In this document: in pieces, positions 1-9,417 of the stretch
Position numbering within the stretch: the stretch's first letter is position 1
Layout of the letters: the number at the start of each line of letters is the position of its first letter
NCBI GenBank assembly: GCA_020632995.1
Contig: JACKEN010000004.1
Location: forward strand, 1 to 64,000
Direction: 5' to 3'
DNA from: Deltaproteobacteria bacterium
GTDB lineage: Bacteria; Myxococcota; Kuafuiibacteriia; Kuafuiibacteriales; Kuafuiibacteriaceae
DNA length: 64,000 bases
Notes under the pieces: model-generated
What the model was told of the DNA's origin: nothing
The model's input: only the letters and a program-made list of their open reading frames with translations
Databases searched by the model: none
Translations under genes and position numbers: made by a program

Positions 1-129
1 GGGCGCCCCTTGCCTATCTCGAAGAGCGGCAGCCTCTTCGGGCCTTCATCGTCTCGCCCCGACACCCCACTCGAGCATCAGAAAACCCTGCAGAAACGTC
101 AACTTCAAGCAGACATCAATCAGGCTTGA
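1..129 (+). CDS. Possible C-terminal end of a gene cut by the left edge
   Basis: Frame 1 is open from the left edge to a TGA at 127-129 and would encode 42 residues ending in a Lys/Gln-rich helix-like tail. A second frame (offset 2) is also open here, and third-position GC is only moderate, so the true frame cannot be decided. No family is recognisable. The rest of the interval up to the M20 peptidase stop at 178 shows no gene. Confidence 0.2.
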   Translation, partial: GRPLPISKSGSLFGPSSSRPDTPLEHQKTLQKRQLQADINQA

Positions 130-177
130 CGACGATCACATCCAGCGATGCCGCTCAGGCGGGCTCCAACGGAAGGG

Positions 178-1680
178 CTACCGAGGACGGCCCACATGGG
201 CAGCGAGGACGTGCGCCACGCACGCGGTGACCTTCTTGCCGGTGGGCAGGTGCAGGAACTCGTTGGGGCCGTGGGCGTTGGAGGCGGGCCCGAGCACCCC
301 GGTGATCATGAACTGCGCCTCGGGGAACTTCTCACCCAGCATCCCCATGAAGGGGATCGAGCCGCCCTCCCCCATGTGGACCGCGCCGCGCCCGAAGGTG
401 GCCTGGGAGGCGGCGTCGAGGGCCGCCTCCAGCCACCCCGCGAGCGGGGGCGCGTTCCAGCCGCCCGCGGACTCACCCTCGAAGCTGACCTTGGCCCCGT
501 AGGGGGGATCCTGCTCCAGGGTCTCCTTCACCAATCGCAAGGCGGCCTGCGGCTCGACGGTGGGCGGCAAGCGCAAGCTGACCTTCAGCGCGGTGCCGGG
601 GCGCAGCACGTTGCCCGCGTTGGCGAGGGGCGGCATGCCGTCCGCGCCGGTGATCGAGAGCATCGGCCGCCAGGTCCGGTTGAGCACCAGCTCGGTGCGG
701 TCGGTGGCCATCGGCTGGACGCCGGGCAGGAACGGGTACGCGCCCACCACCTCGTCGCCGAGGACCTCGGCCACCCCCGCCGCCTGCTCGCGGCGCTGGG
801 CGGGGATCTCGGCGAAGAGCGCGGGCAGGCGCACTTCACCCGTGGTCTCGTCCTCGAGGCGCGACAAGAGCGTGCGCGCCACGCGGAACGAGGACGCCAC
901 CACCCCGCTCGCCTCGCCCGAGTGCACGCCCTCGCGCAGCACGTCGACCGAGAGGTTGCCCACCACCAGGCCGCGCAGCGAGGTGGTGCACCACAGGTGC
1001 TCGTAGTCGCCGCAGCCCGAGTCGAGGCACACCACGAGGCTCGGGGTGCCGATGCGATCCCCGAGCGCCTCGATATAGTACGGAAGGTCGGGGCTGCCGC
1101 TCTCCTCGCTCGCCTCGATCAACACCACGCAGCGGGTGTGCGGAACGCCCTGCGCCTGCAGCGCGGCGATCGCGGTGAGGGCGCCGAAGGCCGCGTAGCC
1201 ATCGTCGGCGCCGCCGCGCCCGTAGAGCTTGTCGCCCTCGATCACCGGCTCCCAGGGGCCCAAGCCCTCGCGCCAGCCGGTCATCTCGGGCTGCTTGTCG
1301 AGGTGCCCATACAGGAGCACGCAGTCGTCGGGCGCGTCGGGGTGGCCGGGCACGTCGATGAAGATGAGCGGCGTGCGACCGGAGGTCCGCAGCACCTCGA
1401 CTGTCATGCCTTGGATCGGTTGCTTCCTGCACCAGCCCTCGATCAGGGCCACCGCCTGATCCATGTACCCGTTCTCGGCCCACTTCGAGTCGAAGAGCGG
1501 GGACTTGTTGGGGATGCGGATATATTCGACCAGGCGGGGTACGATCTCCTCGGCCCAGCGCGCATCCACGAAGTCTTGCAGCTTGTTGGCGTCCACGGCG
1601 CGGAAGCTTCCCCGGCCTGTCGCCTCTACACAAGCCATCCTTGCGCACGGCAGGTCTTTGGGCGGATAGTCGCCCGCCAT
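178..1680 (-). CDS. M20 family metallopeptidase (dipeptidase-like)
   Basis: A 500-residue zinc-dependent peptidase or amidohydrolase of the M20 family, probably cleaving dipeptides or short N-acyl amino acids in the cytoplasm. The family metal-site signatures are all visible: YGHLD (H126, D128), GRGGADDG (bridging Asp about 159), EASEESGS (catalytic and ligand Glu 192-193), an Asp at CLDSG (220) and a late His in the NAHGPNE segment near the C terminus. The lid/dimerisation domain lies between about 230 and 400. Length fits the M20A/dipeptidase group. The ATG at 1680 is used; an internal ATG at 1638 or GTG at 1596 would remove an unaligned N-terminal stretch and may be the true start. It is transcribed divergently from the next gene and has no signal peptide. 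Substrate is not predictable. Confidence 0.9.
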   Translation of the reverse strand: MAGDYPPKDLPCARMACVEATGRGSFRAVDANKLQDFVDARWAEEIVPRLVEYIRIPNKSPLFDSKWAENGYMDQAVALIEGWCRKQPIQGMTVEVLRTSGRTPLIFIDVPGHPDAPDDCVLLYGHLDKQPEMTGWREGLGPWEPVIEGDKLYGRGGADDGYAAFGALTAIAALQAQGVPHTRCVVLIEASEESGSPDLPYYIEALGDRIGTPSLVVCLDSGCGDYEHLWCTTSLRGLVVGNLSVDVLREGVHSGEASGVVASSFRVARTLLSRLEDETTGEVRLPALFAEIPAQRREQAAGVAEVLGDEVVGAYPFLPGVQPMATDRTELVLNRTWRPMLSITGADGMPPLANAGNVLRPGTALKVSLRLPPTVEPQAALRLVKETLEQDPPYGAKVSFEGESAGGWNAPPLAGWLEAALDAASQATFGRGAVHMGEGGSIPFMGMLGEKFPEAQFMITGVLGPASNAHGPNEFLHLPTGKKVTACVAHVLAAHVGRPR

Positions 1681-1754
1681 GAAGCGCCTCAGGCTTCTTC
1701 CCTCCCTCGCCCAACAGCGTCAGCGCGGCTGAGCGCGCGGCGATCGAGGACGTC

Positions 1755-2642
1755 GTGGCCGTGCCTGAACAGGAGCTCGATCGGCTCTACGGACTCGCCC
1801 TGAAGGACTTCACCGCGGAGCGCAACGCGCTGGTGAAGGCCCTCAAGCAAGCGGGCGAGGCCGACGCAGCGGAAGAGGCCCGCGCGCTGCCGAAGCCGAG
1901 CCTGTCGGCGTGGGCGGTGAATCAGCTGGTGCGTCAGCGTCGTGATCTCGTCGCCGATCTCGTGGCCGCCTTGGATCGAGTGCGGGCCGCCCAGCTCGGC
2001 GCGCTCGAGGGCAAGGAGGACGCGCCTTCGCTCCACGAGACGATGCGTGAAGAGCGTGAGGTCATGTCGCGGCTCGAGGACGCGGCGCCGGAGATCCTCG
2101 CCGACGCGGGCTATGTTGCGAGCAAGTCGGTGACGGATCGGGCGCTCCGCACCTTGCGCGCCGCCGCCGCCGACCCGATCCACCGCCCCGTCCTGGAGCG
2201 GGGGTGCCTGGCCGAAGACATCGACCCCGTCGGCTTCGAGGGCCTCGCCGCCCAGCTGAGCCCCGCGCCCGCGCGCACCTCTCCCCGAGGCACGATCGAC
2301 CTCGAGCTGGAGTCCGCCCGGCGCGAGGCCGCCCACAAGCGTGAAGAGCAGGAGGAGCGGCGCCGCGTCGAGGAGGAGCGCCGTGCGGCCGAGGAGCGGC
2401 GGATGACCCTCCAGAAGCGGCTCGACGCCCTCAGGCGGAGCCTCGAGACCCACCGCGACGCCGAGACCCGGCTGGAGCGGGAGCACAACCAGGCCGAGCG
2501 GGACCGCCAGGAGGCGGAGCGGCGCTTCCGAGAGGCGGAGCGCCTGGCGGCGCAGATCAAGGCGCGGCTGGACGAGACCCGGACTCAGCGGGCGGACGCC
2601 GAGGCCCAGGTCGAGGCGATCCGGGCCGAGCTGAAACCCTGA
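1755..2642 (+). CDS. Conserved coiled-coil protein of unknown function
   Basis: A 295-residue protein starting with GTG (1755, or the GTG at 1761). The N-terminal 60 residues contain an FTAxRNAL motif followed by KPSLSAWAVNQL. I recognise this pattern from conserved uncharacterised proteins of actinobacteria and myxobacteria. Residues about 175-295 form one long, highly charged Arg/Glu-rich coiled coil. There is no signal peptide or membrane segment, so it is probably cytoplasmic and may oligomerise through the coil. It lies 58 bp before the HEAT-repeat gene in the same direction and could be co-transcribed. No function is assigned. Confidence 0.8.
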   Translation: MAVPEQELDRLYGLALKDFTAERNALVKALKQAGEADAAEEARALPKPSLSAWAVNQLVRQRRDLVADLVAALDRVRAAQLGALEGKEDAPSLHETMREEREVMSRLEDAAPEILADAGYVASKSVTDRALRTLRAAAADPIHRPVLERGCLAEDIDPVGFEGLAAQLSPAPARTSPRGTIDLELESARREAAHKREEQEERRRVEEERRAAEERRMTLQKRLDALRRSLETHRDAETRLEREHNQAERDRQEAERRFREAERLAAQIKARLDETRTQRADAEAQVEAIRAELKP

Positions 2643-2700
2643 GCGGCGCGCCCCCTGCTTTCCTTCGTTCCCCGCGCGCCGTTCGTGTAGGCTCCCGCGC

Positions 2701-4458
2701 GTGGTCGAGGAGCGGGCACGAGGGCTGACCGCCAAGGACGTCGGGCGGACCCTGGCGGCCTTCTCGCGGGTGGCCCGAGCCCGGAGCCTCTACCAGGAGA
2801 ACAGTGCAGCGCTGAAGCGGATGCGGTCGGACCTGTTCCGCGGCTTCCAGGAGATCCTGGCCGACCGGCCGGTGCTGAGCCTGCGTGTGCGCCCCGAGGC
2901 CTTCGTGTTCGAGGACCAGGTGGTGCTGACGGACGAGAACCCGGATCAGTCCATCCCCTTCGCCCTGTACCGCGACGGCATCCGGCGCCTCGACTTCTCG
3001 CGGGGGCTGGAGGAGAGCGAGCTGGACACCTTGCTCGCGTGCACCGCGCGGGGCTTCCACTTCACCGGTCTGGGGGACGACATCGTCTCGGACCTGTGGC
3101 GCCACGACCTCGAGCACATCCGCTACCTGGTCGTGGACACGTCGGTGGTCGACGCGGCGGCCGCGGCGGGCGCGCCCACCGCCCCGGTCGACGGCGCCGA
3201 GCCGATCAGCGACCTCGACACCCAGATCGACGGGCTGCTCCGCGCGATCTACGGCGACAGCAGCGACGACGTGGGCCCGCGCTCGATCCACCTGGACGCT
3301 TCGGACCTCGCGGCCAAGTCGATCGCCGAGTCGCTCGACGCGGTCGACGACATGGCGCCCGGCTTCCACCCCGCGCGGACCTTCCTCGAGCGCCCGGCGT
3401 ACGCGACGACGGTGGAGGCGGAGGTCGCGCTCGAGACACCGAACCGCGTGGGCGCGCGCGCCGCGAACGCCACCCTGCGCGCGCTCAGCGCCGACATCAC
3501 CAGCGCCGACAAGGACGCGGTGGCCGACGCCCTGCTCCGCATGTTCGACGCCGCGGTGATGAGCCGCGACGTGCCCCTCGCCACCCGCATCGTGGCCGGG
3601 GTGCGGCACCTCGACGACGGGAGCAGCCGGTTCGCCCGGTGGCTCGAGGAGGCGATCTCCGAGACCCGCCTGCGCCCGGTCGCGGGAGCCGCGCTCGAGG
3701 GCGGGCAGGACCCGGGCGTGGCGTACCGGGATCTGTTCAACCTCTTCAAGGCGTCGGGCCCGCTCGCGGTGCCGATCATGCTGAGCCTCCTACCCAGCTT
3801 CGGAGATCCGGCGATGCGCCGCGCGCTCTCGGACCTCGCGCTGGAGCTGGGGATAGAGCACGTCGAGTACCTGCTCGACCTGCTGAACAACGAGCAGCTC
3901 TTCGTGGTGCAGGAGGCGCTGTACATCCTGCACCGCCTCAACACGCCCGCCGCGCAAGCGCTCGAGCAGCGGGCCGAGCAGAACGTCCGGGCGGAGGTGC
4001 GGGTGGCCGCGCTCGCCGCGGCGGCCGAGCACAACCCCGAGGTAGCGGTGCGGCGGGCCGAGCGCATGCTCGAGGATCCCGAGCCGCGCGCGAAGGTCGC
4101 GGCGGCCCAGGTGCTGGGCCGGCTGGGCGACGTACAGGCGGCCCGCTTCGTCGAGAGCTACGTGGAGCGCCCCGACCTCGATGAGCTGCCGGCGGAGGTG
4201 AAGAAGGAGCTGTTCCGCGCCTACGCCCTGCTCTGCGGGGTCCGCTCGCTCCACCTGCTCGCGCGCTACATCAAGCGCGGCGAGGGCCTGCTCTCCAAGA
4301 AGGAGGCCGAGGACCAGGCGCTCCTCGCGATGGACGCGGTGGCCATGGTCCGAGTGCCCCGGGCGGTGGAGCTGTTGAAGCGCGCCGCGGTGTCCCGCAA
4401 CAAGCGGGTGCGCGACGCGGCCCGGGCGCGGCTGCTCCGGATGAAGGAGAAGGCGTGA
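2701..4458 (+). CDS. HEAT-repeat protein
   Basis: A 585-residue cytoplasmic protein starting with GTG. The first about 150 residues (ARARSLYQENSAALKRM, then a beta-rich stretch with LDFSRGLEESEL) resemble the N-terminal module of its downstream neighbour. This suggests the pair arose by duplication or shares a fold. Residues about 340-580 are alpha-alpha HEAT-like repeats typical of protein-protein scaffolds. The stop codon overlaps the next start by 4 bp (GTGA at 4455-4458), so the two genes are translationally coupled and their products probably act together. No catalytic motif was seen. Confidence 0.85.
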   Translation: MVEERARGLTAKDVGRTLAAFSRVARARSLYQENSAALKRMRSDLFRGFQEILADRPVLSLRVRPEAFVFEDQVVLTDENPDQSIPFALYRDGIRRLDFSRGLEESELDTLLACTARGFHFTGLGDDIVSDLWRHDLEHIRYLVVDTSVVDAAAAAGAPTAPVDGAEPISDLDTQIDGLLRAIYGDSSDDVGPRSIHLDASDLAAKSIAESLDAVDDMAPGFHPARTFLERPAYATTVEAEVALETPNRVGARAANATLRALSADITSADKDAVADALLRMFDAAVMSRDVPLATRIVAGVRHLDDGSSRFARWLEEAISETRLRPVAGAALEGGQDPGVAYRDLFNLFKASGPLAVPIMLSLLPSFGDPAMRRALSDLALELGIEHVEYLLDLLNNEQLFVVQEALYILHRLNTPAAQALEQRAEQNVRAEVRVAALAAAAEHNPEVAVRRAERMLEDPEPRAKVAAAQVLGRLGDVQAARFVESYVERPDLDELPAEVKKELFRAYALLCGVRSLHLLARYIKRGEGLLSKKEAEDQALLAMDAVAMVRVPRAVELLKRAAVSRNKRVRDAARARLLRMKEKA

Positions 4459-6326
4459 ACGCGCCCGGCAGTCAGCCCCCCGCCGCGCGGCGCGGCGCCC
4501 CCGTCTCCGCCAAGGCGCAGGACCTCGCGCGGAACCTCCTGTCCGCGCTGTTCATGGCGGTGCGCACCGCCAAGATCCACGACCCCTCGAACGAGGCGTT
4601 CGAGAACGCGGTGCAAGCCGTCTTTCGCTCCGCCGAGGCGCTCTTCTCGGCCACCGGCGGGTTCACGATCCAGTTCGTCGAGGACTCGGTGTTCCTGAAC
4701 GGCGGGCGGATGCGCTTCGAGTCGGGCACCTTCGCCACCATGCGGACGCTGCGGCGCCTGCTGGAGGCCGAGGGGCTCGGCGGGATCGAGCTGATGCGCC
4801 CCCCGAGCACCACCTCGGTGCGCCAGCTGGTGGGGATGTTCACCCCCGGGGCCAAGGCCGAGGTCTCCATGGACCTCGCCCACGAGATCCGGACGCTGGG
4901 CGTGCAGCGCCTGGTGGACAACCGGGAGGACATCAAGGTCGACCGGCGGGTCTTCGCGGTGCAGTGCTACGGCAAGCTCCTGCTCGCGGTGCGCGAGCAG
5001 CTCGAGCGCATCGCCCAGGCCCGGGCGTGTGACTGGGCGGCCCAGGTCTCTCCCCCGCGCCTGCGGCTGGTGCGGGTGGTGCAGGACATGGTGGAGCTCG
5101 GCGCGGATCGCGCGGACTTCCTCCTGCGCCTGTCCACCAACCGAAAGGGCGCGGGCGAGGTGGAGCTGCACGGCGCGAACACGAGCCTGCTCGCCATCGT
5201 CCTCGGCCACGCGCTCGGCCTGCCGCGACCCGACCTCGTGGACGTGGCGGTGGCCGGCCTCTTCCACCACATCGGGGCGCCGGTCGATCTGGCGGGGCAC
5301 TTCACCTACGCCCCCCAGATCAGCCACGCCTCCCTCGCCCGGCTGGTGGCGGAGAGCGGGGTGGGCCCCTCCTCGTACCTGCGTGGCCTCATCGTGGGCG
5401 AGCAGGCCATCCGCGCCCAGCCCGGCGCCGGCGCGCAACCCCACCCGTACTCGCGGCTGGTGAAGGTGGCCGCCACCTTCGATCGCTGGACGGGGGGCTT
5501 CGGGGCCACGCAACCGCCCTTGCATCCGCTCAGCGCCCTCGCCCGCATGCACAACGCGGGCGCGGCGGAGCTGGACCCGGGCATGGTGGACCTCTTGATC
5601 AACGTGCTCCGCGCGTTCCCGGTCGGGGCCCGGGTGGTCCTCGACTCGGGGGCCACCGCCACCGTGACCAACCAGCTGGGCGGCGCCCGCTGGGACCGCC
5701 CGATGGTGCAGGTGGACGGCGCCCCGCCCCGGATCCTGGATCTGTCCTTGCGAGAGGGCGGGCGCTTCGTGGACCGCATCGCCAGCACCGCGCGGTTCGC
5801 GGGTCTGACCGACGACGTGGACGCGCCGATGGACGAGACCGCGGTGCCGAGCCGCCGTGACACCGCGGATCTGGACGACCTCCTCGAGGGGGAGGACGTG
5901 CTGCCGGAGGAGCTCCCGGAGGTCGCGTTCCCCGACGTGACCCTGGACGAGCGCCACGAGGTCGAGCCCCTACCCCCGATCGCCTACCTCGAAGAGGCCG
6001 AGGATGGCGGCGACGGCCTCCTGGTCCTCCCCGACGAGGACCTTCTCCCGCTGACGCAACCTGACTTGCTCGGCCTGCCCGAGGAGACGGGCCCCGCCCA
6101 TCAGGTGCAGTTCGCGGCGGTGGTGGACGACCTGACGCCGCCCGAGCCCCTCCCCGACGCCCTCGACGATCCGGCCTGGGGCCCGCTCGTGCCGCTCGAG
6201 GAGGACGACCTGTTGCCCTCGAAGACGGTGGCCGACCAGCTGGCGGTGCTGCCCGCGCACCACTCGGACACGTTCGACGAGGAGGACGAGGCGGACGCGA
6301 CCTACGAGGGCCCCGCCCTCGAGTAG
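4455..6326 (+). CDS. Degenerate HD-GYP-like protein
   Basis: A 623-residue protein whose residues about 200-400 follow the HD-GYP (cyclic-di-GMP phosphodiesterase) layout: a first His (H239), then a helix ending in FHHIG where active members have HDIG, then a KVAATFD segment in place of KIVAVADAYDALT, an LDPGMVD segment and a C-terminal GARVVL strand. The metal-binding Asp of HD is replaced by His and the HHE...GYP signature is absent, so catalysis is unlikely. The C-terminal 170 residues are acidic and low-complexity, perhaps a flexible tail. It is coupled to the HEAT protein upstream, and its 3' end overlaps the convergent small gene by 25 bp. A c-di-GMP effector or scaffold role is inference. 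Confidence 0.8.
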   Translation: MNAPGSQPPAARRGAPVSAKAQDLARNLLSALFMAVRTAKIHDPSNEAFENAVQAVFRSAEALFSATGGFTIQFVEDSVFLNGGRMRFESGTFATMRTLRRLLEAEGLGGIELMRPPSTTSVRQLVGMFTPGAKAEVSMDLAHEIRTLGVQRLVDNREDIKVDRRVFAVQCYGKLLLAVREQLERIAQARACDWAAQVSPPRLRLVRVVQDMVELGADRADFLLRLSTNRKGAGEVELHGANTSLLAIVLGHALGLPRPDLVDVAVAGLFHHIGAPVDLAGHFTYAPQISHASLARLVAESGVGPSSYLRGLIVGEQAIRAQPGAGAQPHPYSRLVKVAATFDRWTGGFGATQPPLHPLSALARMHNAGAAELDPGMVDLLINVLRAFPVGARVVLDSGATATVTNQLGGARWDRPMVQVDGAPPRILDLSLREGGRFVDRIASTARFAGLTDDVDAPMDETAVPSRRDTADLDDLLEGEDVLPEELPEVAFPDVTLDERHEVEPLPPIAYLEEAEDGGDGLLVLPDEDLLPLTQPDLLGLPEETGPAHQVQFAAVVDDLTPPEPLPDALDDPAWGPLVPLEEDDLLPSKTVADQLAVLPAHHSDTFDEEDEADATYEGPALE

Positions 6327-6733
6327 CTGACCCGGGGCGGGGCCAGGAGCACCGCCATCTTGCGCCGGATCGCGGCCTCGAGCTGCTGGGCCTCCTCGGT
6401 GATGGCCCGACGGGCCCGCCCCAGCGCCCCGCGGCCGATGTCGTCGTCGAGGCCGAGGAGCTGGCCGAGCACGAGCTCGGACAGGCCGGCGTCGAGGAGG
6501 CTGAGGTAGGAGCGCAGCGCCTCGGTGAGCTCTCGGCCCATGATCAGGTGGTTCTCGTCCACCCGGTGGGCCAGGCCCTGGTAGCCGGCCTGGGTGTGCC
6601 GGACCGCCCGGAGCATGTCCGGGGCCGGGGGCGTCGGCCTGTCGACCAGGACCATGGCGTCCGCCCTGGCTCGACGTACGTCCTCCAGCGTGCGCTGGAA
6701 GACCTCGGCGCGCCGGGCGCCTTGGAGCGACAT
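6302..6733 (-). CDS. Small helical protein of unknown function
   Basis: A mostly helical protein of 143 residues from the ATG at 6733; the frame stays open to a TTG at 6766, and a GTG at 6748 is also possible. None has an ideally spaced ribosome site. It is Leu/Arg/Glu-rich, with no signal peptide or membrane segment, and looks like a short coiled-coil or four-helix protein (HRVDEN, LGLDDDIGR). Its 3' end runs 25 bp into the end of the convergent HD-GYP-like gene. Frame quality supports a real gene, but I do not recognise the family. Confidence 0.6.
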   Translation of the reverse strand: MSLQGARRAEVFQRTLEDVRRARADAMVLVDRPTPPAPDMLRAVRHTQAGYQGLAHRVDENHLIMGRELTEALRSYLSLLDAGLSELVLGQLLGLDDDIGRGALGRARRAITEEAQQLEAAIRRKMAVLLAPPRVSYSRAGPS

Positions 6734-6857
6734 CTGGGCGCTGAACACGACTCCAGGTTGACCCAACGCCCTGGGCAGTCAATCGAGGGCCCGCTCGCTC
6801 CGGCGGAGATCTGACGTTGGTGTTGCGATTCGACACGATCTGCTATCAGTCCGCCTC

Positions 6858-8069
6858 ATGTCGGCGCACCGCGCCCTGCCGTTGATCCTGGCCCTCGTCG
6901 CCGCGGCGCCCGCGTGCTTCCCGAAGGGCTGGCCGCCGCCCGAGGCGCCGCTCTATCTGGAGCGAACGTCGCCCTTCGACGTGGGCCCATACCTCGTCAT
7001 GCTGGCCCCAGGCCGCATGGCGGTGGTGCTCGAGCACGATCTGCCCGAGCCACCGCGCATCTCGTGGCGCACCGCGACCACGCCGCTCGGCGAGCGCACC
7101 GCGCTCGAGATCGACGGCCTGTGGGTAGCGACGCTGGAGGGCCTGCCGCTCGACGAGCCCCTCAGCTACCAGGTGAGCTCCGCCGCGGGGAATGTGGGCC
7201 CGGTGGCGTTCCGAGCCGGGAGATCCCGGGGGCAACGTTTCTCGTTTGCTGCGTTTGGCGACACCCGTACCGGTCACGATGTCCACCGCGCGCTCGTCGC
7301 GGCCATGGCCCAGGAGCCGGTCGAGCTCGTGGTGCACTCCGGCGACCTGGTGGAGACCGGCGGGGTCGCGGCGCAGTGGGCGCTCTTCCTGCAGATCGAG
7401 GAGCCCCTCATGGCTGGCCGGCCCCTCCTCGCCGCGGTGGGGAACCACGACAACAGCCAGCGCCTGCACTACCGGCGCTACTTCCTCGCCGACGCCGTGG
7501 CGGAGGGCAACCGGTACTTCTACCAGGACTGGGGCGACCTCCGGGTCATCATCATGGACTCGGAGGTCGAAGCGCGGCGCGGCTCGGAGCAATATGCCTT
7601 CCTCGAGGCGGCCCTCCGCGACGGCGCGGCGAAGGACATGATCATGGTGCTGAGCCTGCACTACCCGCCGTACTCGTCCGGCGCCCACGGCTCCACCCTG
7701 GAGCTGCGCGAGGTGCTGGGCGAGCTGGCCCCGCGCTACGGGGTGGAGCTGGTGCTGGCCGGCCACGACCACAACTACGAGCGCACCAAGCGCATCGACG
7801 GGGTCACGTACATGGTGGCGGCGTCGGGCGGGGCGCCGATCCGGCGGGTGCGCCCGAGCTGGTTCTCCGCTGCGGTGCGGACCGAGCCCCACTTCGTGAT
7901 CTTCGACGTCGACAAGAAGAGCCTGGTCGGCCGCGCCGTCAACCTGGACGGCGAGACCTTCGACAGCTTCGTCATCCCCCCGAACCCGCCGCGCCCCGAC
8001 TTCGAGCTCGAGAGCGTGGTGCCTCCGGCTCCTGCAAGACGTGTTGCTACATCAGGCGGGGTGCGCTGA
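6858..8069 (+). CDS. Exported metallophosphoesterase (purple acid phosphatase-like)
   Basis: A 403-residue calcineurin-like phosphoesterase. The N terminus has a hydrophobic leader ending in AAPAC, a weak lipobox, so it is secreted or lipid-anchored. A short beta domain (about 30-120) precedes the catalytic domain, as in purple acid phosphatases. All metal-site blocks are present in order: FGDTR, SGDLVE, GNHDN, LHYPPY and GHDHNYER. It probably hydrolyses phosphomonoesters or diesters outside the cytoplasm; the substrate is unknown. It ends 7 bp before the Omp85-type gene and may be the first gene of that operon. Confidence 0.9.
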   Translation: MSAHRALPLILALVAAAPACFPKGWPPPEAPLYLERTSPFDVGPYLVMLAPGRMAVVLEHDLPEPPRISWRTATTPLGERTALEIDGLWVATLEGLPLDEPLSYQVSSAAGNVGPVAFRAGRSRGQRFSFAAFGDTRTGHDVHRALVAAMAQEPVELVVHSGDLVETGGVAAQWALFLQIEEPLMAGRPLLAAVGNHDNSQRLHYRRYFLADAVAEGNRYFYQDWGDLRVIIMDSEVEARRGSEQYAFLEAALRDGAAKDMIMVLSLHYPPYSSGAHGSTLELREVLGELAPRYGVELVLAGHDHNYERTKRIDGVTYMVAASGGAPIRRVRPSWFSAAVRTEPHFVIFDVDKKSLVGRAVNLDGETFDSFVIPPNPPRPDFELESVVPPAPARRVATSGGVR

Positions 8070-8076
8070 GCTCGCC

Positions 8077-9417
8077 ATGCGTCTGTGCCGCGCCAGCGCC
8101 CTCGCCTCTGCCCTGCTGACGCTGGCCGCGGTGGCCGAGGCTCGCGCCGGAGAGCCGGAGGCCGAGCCCACCGCCACGTCGAGCGCGGCAGAGGACGGCC
8201 TGGTGCGTCGCGAGCGCCCCGAGGAGGGGCCAGGCCTCGAGGTCGGCCGCCTCGCCCTCAGGTTCCCGGGGGCGCTGATCGAGCTGGCCTTCACCCCCCT
8301 GCTGCCGGTGGCGGTGGCGATGGACAAGTACCACCTCCTCGATCGGGTCATCGACCTGCTGACCAACGACGACAAGACCATCGCCTTCGTGCCGGTGGTG
8401 GACCCCTTCAACAGCTCGGGCCTCGGGCTCGGCGGCTCGCTCATCTACAACGAGCCCCTGGGGAGCGCGGACCGCCTGGTGCTCCTCGGCCTGATGCGCA
8501 CCAACCGGGACCGCAACTTCTCCATCCACCTGAGCCGCCGCGTCCCGACCTTCTCGGGCCGCACCCTCTCGCTCGGCGCCTCGTACTCCGCCGACCACGA
8601 CACCCGGTACTTCGGCATCGGCCAGGAGCGCACCAAGGACGACCAGCGCATCATCCGCACCGACGCCGTCAACGCGTCCTTCAGCTTCACCCTCCTCAAC
8701 CCCGCGCGCCTGCCCGAGTACGACGCCGAGGTCGAGGTCGCCTACCGCCGCCGACGGCTCGGGCTGGGCACCGGCACCCGGGCCCCGGTGCTGGTCGAGA
8801 ACGACAACATCCCGCTCCCCGCCGGCTTCGGCCAGGTGCTGGACTACCCCGAGCTCACCCTCAGCCTGCTGTACGACTCCCGCGACAGCCTCGGCCGCAC
8901 CACCCGAGGCATGGTGGGGCGCCTGCAGGTGGTGGCGACCCGCGACATGAACGACGGGAACACCTCCGCCATCCGCACCAGCGGTTCCTTCGCGGTGTTC
9001 ATCCCGGTGCTGCCGCTCTACCGCACCGTGTTCCTCTCGGTGGGGGTGGCGGCCGCCATCCCCTTCATCCCCGGCGATCGGGTGCCGCTGCACCAGCTCG
9101 TCAACCTGGGTGGCACCAACACCCTGCGCGGCTACGTGGCCGACCGCTACCTCGACCGGCTGGGCTGGTGGGCCACCGCGGAGTATCGCTTCAAGTTCTA
9201 CGAGTACGAGGCGAGCAGCATGCAGCTGTCGGCCGCGGCCTTCGTGGACACCGGCAAGGTCGGGGCAGAGCCGGTGGACCTGGTGAAGGGCACCTTGCCA
9301 TGGTCGGTCGGCGTCAACATCAGGGCCGAGCAGAACCTCGTGCTGCTCGGCCGGCTCCAGGTCGCGTTCAGCCCGGACGGCTTCCGCTTCAGCGTCGGGC
9401 TCGGGGAGGTGCTGTGA
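8077..9417 (+). CDS. Omp85/BamA-type surface antigen beta-barrel protein
   Basis: A 446-residue outer-membrane protein. The ATG at 8077 is chosen because it begins a clean signal peptide (cleavage near ARA-GEP); the open frame extends further upstream without a better start. Alternating strands and the motif GGTNTLRGY, equivalent to the conserved VRGF/Y element of the Omp85 barrel, identify the bacterial surface antigen domain at about 250-446. Only about 100 residues precede the barrel, too short for a full POTRA array, so it is not BamA itself. The stop overlaps the next start (TGATG at 9415-9419), coupling it to the lipoprotein downstream. Confidence 0.85.
   Translation: MRLCRASALASALLTLAAVAEARAGEPEAEPTATSSAAEDGLVRRERPEEGPGLEVGRLALRFPGALIELAFTPLLPVAVAMDKYHLLDRVIDLLTNDDKTIAFVPVVDPFNSSGLGLGGSLIYNEPLGSADRLVLLGLMRTNRDRNFSIHLSRRVPTFSGRTLSLGASYSADHDTRYFGIGQERTKDDQRIIRTDAVNASFSFTLLNPARLPEYDAEVEVAYRRRRLGLGTGTRAPVLVENDNIPLPAGFGQVLDYPELTLSLLYDSRDSLGRTTRGMVGRLQVVATRDMNDGNTSAIRTSGSFAVFIPVLPLYRTVFLSVGVAAAIPFIPGDRVPLHQLVNLGGTNTLRGYVADRYLDRLGWWATAEYRFKFYEYEASSMQLSAAAFVDTGKVGAEPVDLVKGTLPWSVGVNIRAEQNLVLLGRLQVAFSPDGFRFSVGLGEVL

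Noticed and set aside
148..1803. 551-codon plus-strand frame opposite the M20 peptidase
   Set aside because: The minus strand holds all M20 metal-site motifs; the plus frame has no recognisable domain.
8085..9416. Long open frame upstream of the kinase-fold lipoprotein start
   Set aside because: It is a Pro/Arg/Gly-rich shadow of the Omp85 gene in another frame; the lipoprotein starts at ATG 9417 with a proper lipobox.
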